NCBI RefSeq assembly: GCF_008369295.1
Contig: NZ_VOBG01000034.1
Coordinates: 1-52,202 of the forward strand
Length of the DNA stretch: 52,202 bases
Direction: 5' to 3'
DNA from: Pseudomonas sp. ANT_H4
GTDB lineage: Bacteria > Pseudomonadota > Gammaproteobacteria > Pseudomonadales > Pseudomonadaceae
The notes under the pieces were generated by a model. That model saw nothing but the letters and a program-made list of their open reading frames with translations, searched no databases and was not told where the DNA came from. Below are positions 1 through 8,995 of the stretch, one piece after another. A program made the position numbers and the translations under genes. Each line of letters starts with the position of its first letter. Positions within the stretch are counted from its first letter, which is position 1.

Positions 1-57
1 GCGGCGCCGCCGCTCCTGACCCAAAAGCTCACCACTCTTATCGTTGCTATTAGTCAT
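1..57 (-). CDS. IS3-family transposase OrfA (helix-turn-helix subunit), N-terminal fragment
   Basis: Reading the minus strand from base 57 gives MTNSNDKSGELLGQERRRR, running off the window edge without a stop. I recognise this as the start of the OrfA/InsC-like protein of IS2-group elements in Pseudomonas, in which ERRRR is followed by the helix-turn-helix that binds the element ends. A further in-frame ATG lies two codons upstream at base 63. In this family a second frame, OrfB with the DDE catalytic domain, is joined by programmed frameshifting; it would lie beyond the window. Only 19 codons are visible, so family assignment is by N-terminal resemblance alone. Confidence 0.6.
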   Translation of the reverse strand, partial: MTNSNDKSGELLGQERRRR

Positions 58-127
58 AAACATAACCGTTTGCCTATCCCTTATCGTAAGGGGGAAACGG
101 TGTCCTGTCTTTCATGGGGCTCGTTCA
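1..127 (-). mobile_element. End of an IS3-family (IS2-like) insertion sequence, partial
   Basis: On the minus strand the sequence from base 127 downwards begins TGAACGAGCCCCATGAAAGA, which has the look of an IS2-group terminal inverted repeat (TG..., GCCCC, then CAGGACA). About 65 bases further in comes a transposase OrfA start. The junction falls inside the cti reading frame: up to base 128 the frame encodes the expected V-I-V-H of Cti, then homology stops. The rest of the element and the other inverted repeat lie outside the window, so the target duplication cannot be seen. The family call rests on recognising the OrfA N-terminus and the style of the end; an exact IS name would need a database match. 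Confidence 0.7.
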
Positions 128-990
128 TTGTGGACGATAACCCCTTGCACCGGCCACAAGCGGTAGTACACCTGGATGCCCGGGTCGTCATTGGGCCTGC
201 GGGTGTTGATCAGGTCAATCGGCTGGCCGCTGGGCGTACGCGAGCGCACCCACTGGAAATAATGCCCCGGTTCGCCGCCCTCTAAATAGATATGGGCAAG
301 GAACAGATGCTCGTAGAGCCAGCGCGCCACCAGGCTTTCCCGCGCACCGGGCTGATTGAGCAGGTTTTCCCATTGCTGTACTTGCAAGGCTTCCTGGGCA
401 CTCGGCGCCAGCCCTTGTTCATCGATGGGCACACCGGAGGCCAACCAGCGTTGCAGGGTTTGGTACTGCTGGTTGGTCAGGCCAGTGACTGCCAGGGGCA
501 TACCTTCCTTGGGGTGGTCGCTGGCATAGGCATCGAACTCCTCCGGCAGCGGGCACATGTTTTCCCGGTTCAGGCCCAGCACAATCTCGGCGGGCAACTT
601 GGCATTGGGCGCCAATGGCGTCTTGTGGCCCAGGTCGAGCATCCGCGCCATCAACGCCGCCTGGCTGCCTTGGGCGTCCAAAACCGAACCGAAACCCAGC
701 GCCTTCCACTGCGCCTTGCCGAACGCATCGTAAAACAAGCGCGTGGGCTGCGAAGCCTGGCTGCGCTCACCGTCGTAGACCGCAACCTTGCTCGCACCCC
801 GTGCGGCGCCTTCGCCGCTGCCCAGGTTGAGCTGGCAGGCCGAGTCGTAGCAGGCATGGCAGGCCACGCACTTCTCGGTGAAAATCGGCTGGATATCACG
901 GATATAGGAAAGGCTCTGCGCGGGACCTTGTGCCTGTGTGCTGCTGGCGATCAGCGCAAGAACGACGCTGATGATGAGGCGAAGTGACAT
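112..990 (-). pseudogene. cti: Fatty acid cis-trans isomerase, interrupted by insertion sequence
   Basis: This is the N-terminal third of Cti, a periplasmic haem protein of about 760 residues that converts cis to trans unsaturated fatty acids in membrane lipids under solvent or heat stress. Seen here: a signal peptide (about residues 1-20, ending S-T-Q-A) and the c-type haem motif C-V-A-C-H at residues 41-45 followed by further cysteines. Cti-like sequence continues to V-I-V-H at about residue 287. The frame then reads a few foreign codons (N-E-R-A-P) and stops at 112-114, because an IS3-like element starts at base 127. The rest of cti should lie beyond the element, outside the window. The start at 990 gives a good signal peptide. 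The gene is probably non-functional, so this strain may lack trans fatty acid adaptation. In P. aeruginosa, as I recall, cti also sits near metH, so this is the native locus. Confidence 0.85.
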
Positions 991-1154
991 GTTTCCGGTC
1001 CCGATTTAATGCATCCGGTGAAAATCCCGGTGATTCTACCGACCTGCACCCTCGCCCAACATGAGCGATATTCATGCAAAAGCTGAACATGCTCTAAAAG
1101 CGCACAGGTTTGCTATGATCCACTCCCTCCGTAATGCCTGACCAGAGTAGTCCC

Positions 1155-4100
1155 ATGTCCGATCGTAGCGCTCGTCTGCAAGCCCTTCACCAAGCCCTCA
1201 AGGAACGCATCCTGATCCTCGATGGTGGTATGGGCACGATGATCCAGAGCTACAAACTGGAGGAAGAGGACTACCGTGGCAAACGCTTCGCCGATTGGCC
1301 AAGCGACATCAAGGGCAACAACGACCTGCTGATCCTCACTCGCCCAGACGTGATCGGCGGGATCGAGAAGGCTTACCTGGATGCCGGCGCCGACATCCTC
1401 GAAACCAACACATTCAACGCCACTCAAGTGTCCCAGGCCGACTACGGCATGCAAGGGCTGGCCTATGAATTGAACGTAGAAGGCGCCCGCCTGGCGCGCA
1501 AGGTTGCCGACGCGAAAACCCTGGAGACCCCGGACAAGCCGCGCTTTGTCGCCGGCGTGCTCGGCCCGACCAGCCGTACCTGTTCGCTGTCGCCGGACGT
1601 CAACAACCCCGGCTACCGCAACGTGACCTTCGATGAATTGGTGGAAAACTACACCGAGGCCACCAAGGGCCTGATCGAAGGCGGTGCGGACATGATCCTC
1701 ATCGAAACCATCTTCGACACCCTCAACGCCAAGGCCGCGATCTTTGCCGTTCAAGGCGTCTATGAAGAGCTGGGTGTCGAGTTGCCGATCATGATTTCCG
1801 GGACCATCACCGATGCGTCCGGCCGGACTCTGTCGGGCCAGACCACCGAAGCGTTCTGGAACTCCATCTGCCACGCCAAGCCGATTTCCGTCGGCCTGAA
1901 CTGCGCCCTCGGTGCCAGCGAGCTGCGGCCGTACCTGGAAGAGTTGTCGAACAAGGCCAGCACCTACGTTTCCGCGCACCCGAACGCCGGCTTGCCCAAC
2001 GAATTCGGTGAATACGACGAACTGCCGGAAGAGACCGCCAAGGTCATCGAGGAATTCGCCCAAAGCGGCTTCCTCAATATCGTCGGCGGCTGCTGCGGTA
2101 CCACGCCGGGCCATATCGAAGCCATCGCCAAGGCCGTGGCCGGCTATGCGCCACGCCAGATCCCCGACATCCCCAAGGCCTGCCGTCTGTCGGGCCTGGA
2201 ACCGTTCACCATTGATCGCAGCTCGCTGTTCGTCAACGTTGGCGAGCGGACCAACATCACCGGTTCCGCGCGCTTCGCAAGGCTGATCCGTGAAGACAAC
2301 TACACCCAAGCCCTGGAAGTCGCCCTGCAGCAGGTGGAAGCCGGCGCCCAGGTGATCGACATCAACATGGACGAAGGGATGCTCGATTCGAAGAAGGCCA
2401 TGGTGACCTTCCTCAATCTGATTGCCGGCGAGCCGGACATCTCCCGGGTACCGATCATGATCGACTCCTCCAAGTGGGAAGTGATCGAAGCGGGCCTCAA
2501 GTGCATCCAGGGCAAGGGCATCGTCAACTCCATCAGCATGAAGGAAGGCGTGGAGCAGTTCATTTATCACGCAAAACTGTGCAAGCGCTACGGCGCTGCG
2601 GTGGTGGTGATGGCCTTCGACGAATCCGGCCAGGCCGACACCGAAGCGCGCAAGAAGGAAATCTGCAAACGTTCCTACGACATCCTGGTCAATGAAGTCG
2701 GCTTCCCGCCGGAAGACATCATCTTTGACCCGAACATCTTCGCGGTCGCCACCGGTATCGAAGAGCACAACAACTACGCCGTCGATTTCATCAATGCGTG
2801 TGCCTACATCCGTGACGAACTGCCGTATGCGTTGACCTCGGGTGGCGTGTCCAACGTGTCATTCTCATTTCGTGGCAACAACCCGGTGCGTGAGGCGATT
2901 CACTCGGTGTTCCTGCTGTATGCGATCCGCAACGGCCTGAGCATGGGCATCGTCAACGCCGGCCAGTTGGAGATCTACGACCAGATCCCGGCCGAACTGC
3001 GCGACGCTGTGGAAGACGTGGTGCTCAACCGCACCCCGGAAGGCACCGACGCCCTCCTCGCCATTGCCGACAAGTACAAGGGCGACGGCAGCGTCAAGGA
3101 AGCCGAGACTGAAGAGTGGCGTAGCTGGGAAGTCAACAAGCGCCTGGAACACGCCCTGGTCAAGGGCATCACCTCACACATCGTCGAAGACACCGAAGAA
3201 TCCCGGCAGTCGTTCGCCCGGCCGATTGAAGTGATCGAAGGCCCGCTGATGTCTGGCATGAATATCGTTGGCGACTTGTTTGGCGCCGGCAAAATGTTCC
3301 TGCCCCAGGTGGTGAAGTCCGCCCGAGTAATGAAGCAGGCCGTGGCCCACTTGATCCCGTTTATCGAGCTGGAAAAAGGCGACAAGCCAGAAGCCAAGGG
3401 CAAGATCCTCATGGCGACGGTAAAAGGCGACGTGCATGACATCGGCAAGAACATTGTCGGCGTGGTGCTCGGCTGCAACGGCTATGACATCGTCGACCTT
3501 GGCGTGATGGTCCCAGCCGAGAAAATTCTGCAAGTGGCCAAGGAACAGAAGTGCGACATCATCGGCTTGTCCGGCCTGATCACGCCGTCCCTGGATGAGA
3601 TGGTGCACGTCGCCCGCGAGATGCAGCGCCAGGATTTCCACCTGCCGTTGATGATCGGTGGCGCTACCACGTCCAAGGCCCACACGGCGGTGAAGATCGA
3701 GCCCAAGTACAGTAATGACGCGGTGATCTACGTCACCGACGCCTCCCGCGCCGTGGGTGTGGCGACGCAGTTGCTGTCCAAGGAATTGAAGGCCGGTTTC
3801 GTCGAGAGAACCCGCCTGGACTACATCGAAGTGCGTGAGCGCACCGCCAACCGCAGCGCCCGCACTGAACGCCTGAGCTACCCGGCGGCCATCGCCAAGA
3901 AGCCGCAGTTCGACTGGAGCACTTACACACCCGTCAAGCCCACATTCACTGGCCCCAAGGTGCTGGACAATATCGACCTGAAAGTGCTGGCCGAGTACAT
4001 CGACTGGACGCCGTTCTTTATCTCCTGGGACCTGGCCGGCAAATTCCCGCGCATCCTCACTGACGAAGTGGTGGGTGAAGCCGCCACCTCGTTGTACGCC

Positions 4101-4865
4101 GACGCCCAGGAAATGCTCGCCAAGCTGATCGACGAAAAACTCATCAGCGCCCGCGCCGTGTTTGGCTTTTGGCCGGCCAACCAGGTGCAGGACGATGACC
4201 TGGAAGTCTACGGTGATGACGGCAAGCCTCTGGCAAAACTGCACCACCTGCGCCAGCAGATCATCAAGACTGACGGCAAGCCGAACTTCTCCCTCGCCGA
4301 CTTCGTCGCGCCCAAAGACAGCGGTATCACCGACTACGTGGGTGGCTTCATCACCACCGCCGGCATCGGCGCCGAAGAAGTGGCCAAGGCCTACCAGGAC
4401 GCTGGCGACGACTACAACTCGATCATGGTCAAGGCCCTGGCCGACCGCCTGGCCGAGGCCTGCGCCGAATGGCTGCACCAGCAGGTGCGTAAGGACTACT
4501 GGGGCTACGCCAAGGACGAGCAACTGGATAACGATGCGCTGATCAAGGAGCAATACAGCGGCATCCGCCCTGCCCCTGGCTACCCTGCGTGCCCGGATCA
4601 CACCGAGAAAGGTACCTTGTTCCAGCTGCTCGACCCTCAAGCCCGCGAAATGCAGGCCGGGAGCAGTGGCGTGTTCCTTACCGAGCACTACGCGATGTTC
4701 CCGGCGGCAGCGGTCAGCGGTTGGTACTTCGCCCACCCGCAGGCGCAGTACTTTGCCGTGGGCAAGGTCGACAAGGACCAGATCGCCAGCTACACCGCCC
4801 GCAAAGGCCAGGACCTGGCTGTGAGCGAGCGCTGGCTGGCACCGAACCTGGGTTACGACAACTAA
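1155..4865 (+). CDS. metH: Cobalamin-dependent methionine synthase
   Basis: This enzyme transfers a methyl group from methyltetrahydrofolate to homocysteine through methylcobalamin, giving methionine (cytosolic, about 1236 residues, as in E. coli). The modules appear in order. The homocysteine domain carries zinc ligands C250, C313 and C314 (motif G-G-C-C-G-T-T). The pterin-binding domain spans roughly residues 355-620 and the cap roughly 650-740. The B12 domain has D759-x-H761-x-x-G764, the lower axial ligand motif, and a C-terminal SAM-dependent activation domain follows. An in-frame ATG at 1134 exists, but MSDRSARLQALHQ at 1155 matches the family start, and a possible -10 (TATGAT, 1114-1119) would place transcription start near 1126. 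No SD-like sequence is strong at either start. It is divergent from cti. I saw no cobalamin riboswitch upstream. Confidence 0.97.
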   Translation: MSDRSARLQALHQALKERILILDGGMGTMIQSYKLEEEDYRGKRFADWPSDIKGNNDLLILTRPDVIGGIEKAYLDAGADILETNTFNATQVSQADYGMQGLAYELNVEGARLARKVADAKTLETPDKPRFVAGVLGPTSRTCSLSPDVNNPGYRNVTFDELVENYTEATKGLIEGGADMILIETIFDTLNAKAAIFAVQGVYEELGVELPIMISGTITDASGRTLSGQTTEAFWNSICHAKPISVGLNCALGASELRPYLEELSNKASTYVSAHPNAGLPNEFGEYDELPEETAKVIEEFAQSGFLNIVGGCCGTTPGHIEAIAKAVAGYAPRQIPDIPKACRLSGLEPFTIDRSSLFVNVGERTNITGSARFARLIREDNYTQALEVALQQVEAGAQVIDINMDEGMLDSKKAMVTFLNLIAGEPDISRVPIMIDSSKWEVIEAGLKCIQGKGIVNSISMKEGVEQFIYHAKLCKRYGAAVVVMAFDESGQADTEARKKEICKRSYDILVNEVGFPPEDIIFDPNIFAVATGIEEHNNYAVDFINACAYIRDELPYALTSGGVSNVSFSFRGNNPVREAIHSVFLLYAIRNGLSMGIVNAGQLEIYDQIPAELRDAVEDVVLNRTPEGTDALLAIADKYKGDGSVKEAETEEWRSWEVNKRLEHALVKGITSHIVEDTEESRQSFARPIEVIEGPLMSGMNIVGDLFGAGKMFLPQVVKSARVMKQAVAHLIPFIELEKGDKPEAKGKILMATVKGDVHDIGKNIVGVVLGCNGYDIVDLGVMVPAEKILQVAKEQKCDIIGLSGLITPSLDEMVHVAREMQRQDFHLPLMIGGATTSKAHTAVKIEPKYSNDAVIYVTDASRAVGVATQLLSKELKAGFVERTRLDYIEVRERTANRSARTERLSYPAAIAKKPQFDWSTYTPVKPTFTGPKVLDNIDLKVLAEYIDWTPFFISWDLAGKFPRILTDEVVGEAATSLYADAQEMLAKLIDEKLISARAVFGFWPANQVQDDDLEVYGDDGKPLAKLHHLRQQIIKTDGKPNFSLADFVAPKDSGITDYVGGFITTAGIGAEEVAKAYQDAGDDYNSIMVKALADRLAEACAEWLHQQVRKDYWGYAKDEQLDNDALIKEQYSGIRPAPGYPACPDHTEKGTLFQLLDPQAREMQAGSSGVFLTEHYAMFPAAAVSGWYFAHPQAQYFAVGKVDKDQIASYTARKGQDLAVSERWLAPNLGYDN

Positions 4866-4914
4866 CGGCGCTGGATTGACTATGCTGTCCATACACACCT
4901 TCACCGGGGGATGT

Positions 4915-5133
4915 ATGGACGATCCAGCCAACCACAAACCGCCAACCTTCTGGCAGATGCTTCACAGCGTGATAGCCGCCGCCTTCGGCGTGCAAAGCGG
5001 GAAGAATCGCGCCCGCGATTTTACCCACGGCAAACCCAGTCATTTCGTGGTGCTTGGCATCCTGTTCACAGCCATCTTTGCCCTGACGCTGTTTGGCATC
5101 GTCAAGCTGGTGTTGCACTTGGCCGGGGTGTGA
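4915..5133 (+). CDS. DUF2970 family small membrane protein
   Basis: A 72-residue protein with the DUF2970 signature: W-Q-M-L-H-S-V-x-A-A-A-F-G-V-Q-S near residues 12-27, then one C-terminal transmembrane helix (about residues 45-68). The frame is open from 4876, but the ATG at 4915 follows a G-rich SD-like run (4906-4910) and gives the usual family start M-D-D-P. It lies 50 bases downstream of metH on the same strand, an arrangement I recall from other pseudomonads, and is probably cotranscribed. The function of the family is unknown. Its 3' end is only six bases from the convergent gene that follows. Confidence 0.85.
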   Translation: MDDPANHKPPTFWQMLHSVIAAAFGVQSGKNRARDFTHGKPSHFVVLGILFTAIFALTLFGIVKLVLHLAGV

Positions 5134-5139
5134 AAGCGA

Positions 5140-6222
5140 TCAGTGCATCAGCAGTTGCAAGCTGAAAGGGTAACGGTAGGTCGCGGGCCTGCCTTCGGCT
5201 GACAGCGCCCGAAAATCCACGTCATAATCCTGGTGAGCATTGATCTCTTGAAGGCGTCGGGCCTGTGCGGGGTCAATCAGCTGGAACAACGCCTCTTGGC
5301 GTTCCCGCTCGCCATGCAGGCCGATGCCCACACCCCTGGCATCGTCATGCACCAGTACCATCGCCCAACCGCCCAGGGTGAAGTGCCCAGCCACCAACGC
5401 GCTCAACCGTCCATCAAGAAGCGCTGCAAGCACTTGGGGTGAGCTGTTGACCGCACTGAACAGCACATCCTTGCCCGGCCTGCGGCCGCTGTTCTGCAGG
5501 GCGGTCATGGCGCCCAGAGCCATCTCGTCATTGGCCGACCACACCAGCGCGGTCTGCGGATAACGCTTGAACAACAGTGTTGCCTGCTCAAAGGCGCGCA
5601 GGCGGTTCCATTCGCCGTAAACCAATTGGCGCAGGCGTACTTCGGGATGCTCCCCCAGGGCTCGCTGCAAACCTTGTTCGCGCAGCTGTGCGGTGGGGGT
5701 GTTCTTGGCGCCGGAGAAGGCCAGCAAATCGAGGGTTTGGCCGGCGGCGACCGGGCCATGGATGCGCATCAGTTCCTTGAGCATCAGGTAACCGCCCTCC
5801 TCGTCGTTGGCGACGAGGCTACCAATCCAGTTGGGATATTTACGTGCGTCCAACAGTTGCACCTGGTCAGGCGTCAGGGCGTTATTGACGATCAGCAACT
5901 TGACCCCGCTGCCCTGGGACAGGCGTAGGATTTGCGGGGCGATGTACTGCTCGTTGACCAGCACCAGGTAGTCTGGGCGCTGGGGGCCTTGTAAAGCTTC
6001 GCGGGCCTGCTGGAGGGTGTTTTGCGGATCGCGCTCGGAATAACGCACGCGCAAATCCAGGCCGAGGTCCCTGGCGGCGGCCTGCATGAATTGCGCATAG
6101 TTGACCCAGAAGGCTTCGGTCGAGGTGCCAGGGTTGAGAAAAACCACCGACGCTGCATGGGCCATCGCCCAGAACGGCATACTCGCCACCAGCAAACACT
6201 TGCAGAGAACCTTCAGCATCAT
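5140..6222 (-). CDS. Periplasmic sugar-type ABC substrate-binding protein (orphan)
   Basis: A 360-residue protein with a signal peptide (about residues 1-23, ending A-H-A-A) and a type I periplasmic-binding fold resembling ribose/autoinducer-2 binding proteins (Peripla_BP_4). Seen: F-L-N-P-G-T-S-T-E-A-F-W near the mature N-terminus, V-N-E-Q-Y-I-A-P at the end of the first subdomain, and a W-S-A-N-D-E-M-A-L-G-A stretch that is typical of the second subdomain in this fold. No permease or ATPase gene is next to it, so it may feed a transporter encoded elsewhere or act as the sensing partner of a signalling protein. The ligand cannot be told from sequence. Start choice: the ATG at 6222 directly precedes the hydrophobic core; the second Met one codon later is an alternative. 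Confidence 0.85.
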   Translation of the reverse strand: MMLKVLCKCLLVASMPFWAMAHAASVVFLNPGTSTEAFWVNYAQFMQAAARDLGLDLRVRYSERDPQNTLQQAREALQGPQRPDYLVLVNEQYIAPQILRLSQGSGVKLLIVNNALTPDQVQLLDARKYPNWIGSLVANDEEGGYLMLKELMRIHGPVAAGQTLDLLAFSGAKNTPTAQLREQGLQRALGEHPEVRLRQLVYGEWNRLRAFEQATLLFKRYPQTALVWSANDEMALGAMTALQNSGRRPGKDVLFSAVNSSPQVLAALLDGRLSALVAGHFTLGGWAMVLVHDDARGVGIGLHGERERQEALFQLIDPAQARRLQEINAHQDYDVDFRALSAEGRPATYRYPFSLQLLMH

Positions 6223-6325
6223 TACCTGAGCCCCGGATAGTTGCCGCCCAGTGTAATGGCAATAAGCCGGTCAATCTCGGCTAATCGCCACGGCGGGACA
6301 ACCCCCAAAGCTCAGGCAACGTCCT

Positions 6326-6439
6326 TTATTGATGGCTGACCCAGAACACAGCCGTTGAAACCACCAAAATAATCAGAAAGAGAATGGCCCAGGCGTCCAC
6401 GGAACTGTCGCTTTTGCGGGCTTTAGTCGGATTGCTCAT
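6326..6439 (-). CDS. Small single-pass membrane protein, hypothetical
   Basis: A 37-residue protein starting M-S-N-P-T-K-A-R-K and consisting of a short basic cytoplasmic head and one transmembrane helix (W-A-I-L-F-L-I-I-L-V-V-S...). The frame is open further upstream to 6583, but an AGAGG motif eight bases before the ATG at 6439 supports the short form, and the upstream extension has no convincing protein character. I know of similar tiny proteins annotated as hypothetical next to the sulfite reductase gene in pseudomonads. It is divergent from cysI. No function is known to me. Confidence 0.6.
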   Translation of the reverse strand: MSNPTKARKSDSSVDAWAILFLIILVVSTAVFWVSHQ

Positions 6440-6671
6440 CGCATCGCCTCTTGTCGGTTTTATGGGTGATTGCATTAAGACTCGCCCACAGTAAAGTCCA
6501 TGATTGCCCCCGTGACAAATGTGGGTAATCCGATAATCAATCTCATTAGTCGATTTGGTTCTTTGCATATGCTTAAACATCACTTTTGCTCATAAACGCA
6601 AACTGGTATCGTGCGCCGGCTCCGTTGGAGTGCGCGGCCGTGCGCGCAGATTTGCCGAGAACAGGACCTAT

Positions 6672-8330
6672 ATGTACGTATACGACGAATACGATCAGCG
6701 CATCATCGAGGACCGCGTCAAGCAGTTCCGTGATCAGACCCGACGCTATCTGGCAGGCGAGCTGAGCGAAGAAGAGTTTCGCCCTCTGCGCTTGCAAAAT
6801 GGCCTTTATGTTCAGCGCTTTGCGCCAATGCTGCGGGTTGCCGTGCCCTATGGCCAACTCACTTCGCGCCAGACGCGAATGATGGCCAAAATTGCTCGCG
6901 ACTTCGACAAGGGCTACGCCCACATCAGTACCCGCCAGAACGTGCAGTTCAACTGGCCGGCCCTGGAAGATGTGCCGGACATTCTGGAAGAACTGGCCAC
7001 CGTGCAAATGCACGCGATCCAGACCAGCGGTAACTGCCTGCGCAACGTCACCACCGACCAGTTCGCCGGCGTTGCAGCCGATGAGGTGATCGACCCCCGC
7101 CCATGGTGCGAAATCGTTCGCCAGTGGACCACCTTCCACCCGGAATTCGCCTACCTGCCGCGCAAGTTCAAGATCGCTATCAATGGCTCGACCTCGGACC
7201 GCGCGGCGATTGAAGTCCACGACATTGGCCTGGAGCCGGTGTACAACGCCGCCGGTGAGTTGGGCTTCCGTGTGCTGGTGGGTGGCGGCCTCGGTCGTAC
7301 CCCGGTGGTCGGCGCCTTCATCAACGAGTTCCTGCCGTGGAAAGACCTGTTGAGCTACCTCGACGCCATCCTGCGGGTCTACAACCGTTATGGCCGTCGT
7401 GATAACAAGTACAAGGCGCGGATCAAAATCCTGGTCAAGGCCCTGACGCCTGAAGTCTTTGCGCAGAAAGTCGACGCCGAGATGGAACACCTGCGCGGCG
7501 GCCAGACCACCCTGACCGACGCCGAAGTGCATCGCGTCACCAAGCACTTCGTCGATCCGGACTACAAGGCCCTGAGCAATCTGGACGCAGAGCTGGTCGA
7601 ACTCGACCAGCAACATCCAGGCTTTGCCCGCTGGCGTGTGCGCAATACCCTGGCCCACAAGAAGCCAGGCTATGTCGCCGTGACCCTGTCGCTGAAACCA
7701 ACCGGCGTAGCGCCGGGCGACATCACTGACAAGCAACTGGACGGCGTCGCCGACCTGGCCGAGCGCTACAGCTTCGGCCAACTGCGCACCTCCCACGAAC
7801 AGAACATCATCCTGGCAGACGTTGAACAGAGCCAGTTGTTCACCCTGTGGGGCGAGTTGCGCGAACAAGGTTTCGCCACGCCGAACATCGGCCTGCTGAC
7901 CGACATCATCTGCTGCCCGGGCGGTGACTTCTGCTCCCTGGCCAACGCCAAATCGATCCCGATTGCCGAATCGATCCAGCGCCGTTTCGACGACCTGGAC
8001 TACCTGTTCGACATCGGCGAGCTGGACCTGAATATCTCCGGCTGCATGAACGCCTGTGGTCACCACCACGTCGGCCACATCGGCATCCTCGGGGTGGACA
8101 AAAAAGGCGCAGAATTCTACCAAGTGTCCCTGGGCGGCAGCGCCAGTCGCGATGCGAGCCTGGGCAAGATCCTGGGCCCGTCCTTCGCCCAGGAAGCCAT
8201 GCCCGAGGTGATCGGCAAGTTGATCGACGTCTATATCGAGCAGCGCACCGAAGATGAGCGTTTCATCGACACCTACCAGCGCATCGGCATTGACCTGTTC
8301 AAGGAGCGTGTCTATGCAGCGAATCATTAA
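6672..8330 (+). CDS. cysI: Assimilatory sulfite (nitrite/sulfite) reductase, haemoprotein subunit
   Basis: This enzyme reduces sulfite to sulfide for cysteine synthesis, using a sirohaem coupled to a [4Fe-4S] cluster. The protein has 552 residues with the ferredoxin-like and sirohaem half-domains repeated. Cluster ligands are visible as C415-x5-C421 (C-P-G-G-D-F-C) and C458-x3-C462 (C-M-N-A-C), with the flanking G-H-H-H-V-G-H-I-G. The frame is open from 6555, but ATG 6672 has an AGGA motif in front of it and begins M-Y-V-Y-D-E-Y-D-Q, the usual Pseudomonas start. It overlaps the downstream DUF934 gene by 17 bases, so the two form a translationally coupled pair. Ferredoxin is the likely electron donor rather than a CysJ flavoprotein; this is inferred from the family, since no cysJ is adjacent. 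Confidence 0.95.
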   Translation: MYVYDEYDQRIIEDRVKQFRDQTRRYLAGELSEEEFRPLRLQNGLYVQRFAPMLRVAVPYGQLTSRQTRMMAKIARDFDKGYAHISTRQNVQFNWPALEDVPDILEELATVQMHAIQTSGNCLRNVTTDQFAGVAADEVIDPRPWCEIVRQWTTFHPEFAYLPRKFKIAINGSTSDRAAIEVHDIGLEPVYNAAGELGFRVLVGGGLGRTPVVGAFINEFLPWKDLLSYLDAILRVYNRYGRRDNKYKARIKILVKALTPEVFAQKVDAEMEHLRGGQTTLTDAEVHRVTKHFVDPDYKALSNLDAELVELDQQHPGFARWRVRNTLAHKKPGYVAVTLSLKPTGVAPGDITDKQLDGVADLAERYSFGQLRTSHEQNIILADVEQSQLFTLWGELREQGFATPNIGLLTDIICCPGGDFCSLANAKSIPIAESIQRRFDDLDYLFDIGELDLNISGCMNACGHHHVGHIGILGVDKKGAEFYQVSLGGSASRDASLGKILGPSFAQEAMPEVIGKLIDVYIEQRTEDERFIDTYQRIGIDLFKERVYAANH

Positions 8331-8808
8331 GAACAACGAAGTGGTCGACGAAACCTGGCACTTGCTGCCCAAGGACACGACCTTCGATGGCATTTCCAAC
8401 TGCGACGACCTGATTGTGCCGCTGGCCCTCTGGCGCGAGCATGCTCACGCCCTCAAGGCCCGCGACGGCGGCCTGGGTGTATGGCTGGACGCCGATGAAG
8501 AAGCCGAAGAGATCGGTGACGACGTGGAACACTTCCAGGTCATCGCCCTGAACTTCCCGGCCTTTACCGACGGTCGCAACTACTCCAACGCCCGTTTGCT
8601 GCGTGACCGTTATGGTTACAAGGGTGAGTTGCGGGCGATTGGCGATGTACTACGCGACCAGCTGTTTTACCTGCGCCGCTGTGGGTTTGATGCCTATGCA
8701 TTGCGTGCAGACAAAGACCCGTACGAAGCACTGGAAAGTCTCAAGGACTTCTCGGTGACGTACCAGGCGGCGACGGATGAGCCTTTGCCGTTGTTTCGCC
8801 GGCGTTAA
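8314..8808 (+). CDS. DUF934 protein, sulfite reductase partner
   Basis: A 164-residue member of the DUF934 family, which is regularly found immediately behind cysI in beta- and gammaproteobacteria. The ATG at 8314 lies inside the cysI 3' end and is preceded by AAGGAG eight bases upstream, which settles the start (the frame is open from 8254). The central motif F-P-A-F-T-D-G-R-N-Y-S-N-A-R-L-L-R is the family hallmark. No catalytic residues are known. The constant pairing suggests a role in assembly of, or electron supply to, the sulfite reductase. Some annotation pipelines call it an oxidoreductase without experimental support. A strong terminator follows 18 bases after the stop. Confidence 0.9.
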   Translation: MQRIIKNNEVVDETWHLLPKDTTFDGISNCDDLIVPLALWREHAHALKARDGGLGVWLDADEEAEEIGDDVEHFQVIALNFPAFTDGRNYSNARLLRDRYGYKGELRAIGDVLRDQLFYLRRCGFDAYALRADKDPYEALESLKDFSVTYQAATDEPLPLFRRR

Positions 8809-8826
8809 GCTTTAGCCCGCCACACT

Positions 8827-8866
8827 AAGCCCTGAACCCCGGATAGCTGGAGTTCAGGGCTTTTTT
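8827..8866 (+). terminator. Rho-independent terminator of cysI-DUF934
   Basis: An 11-base perfect stem, AAGCCCTGAAC (8827-8837) pairing with GTTCAGGGCTT (8852-8862), has a 14-base loop and runs into six T residues (8861-8866). It lies just behind the DUF934 stop codon on the same strand, with no gene overlapping it. Confidence 0.9.
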
Positions 8867-8995
8867 GTGGGCGTTGAAACGATCGTCACCCGGTGAAACA
8901 TCTTTCGTATGGCCCAGGCCATGCCACTCAAGGTGAACATTGGCAACCATCGAGTTGTCCCCTATTGATCAGCTCACTGACGATTGGAGTTCTTC

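Noticed and set aside
991..1154. Possible cobalamin or SAH riboswitch upstream of metH
   Set aside because: Only about 30 bases would lie between the likely transcription start and the start codon, and no B12-box or SAH-riboswitch core was recognised.
1113..2768. Long minus-strand open frame (551 codons) opposite metH
   Set aside because: Antisense shadow of a GC-rich gene; its codons mirror metH and its composition (rich in G, D, H, F) matches no family.
3174..4937. 587-codon minus-strand frame opposite the metH 3' half
   Set aside because: Same antisense artefact; metH has clear cobalamin and activation domains on the plus strand.
6573..8399. 608-codon minus-strand frame opposite cysI
   Set aside because: Shadow; cysI carries all Fe-S ligands on the other strand.
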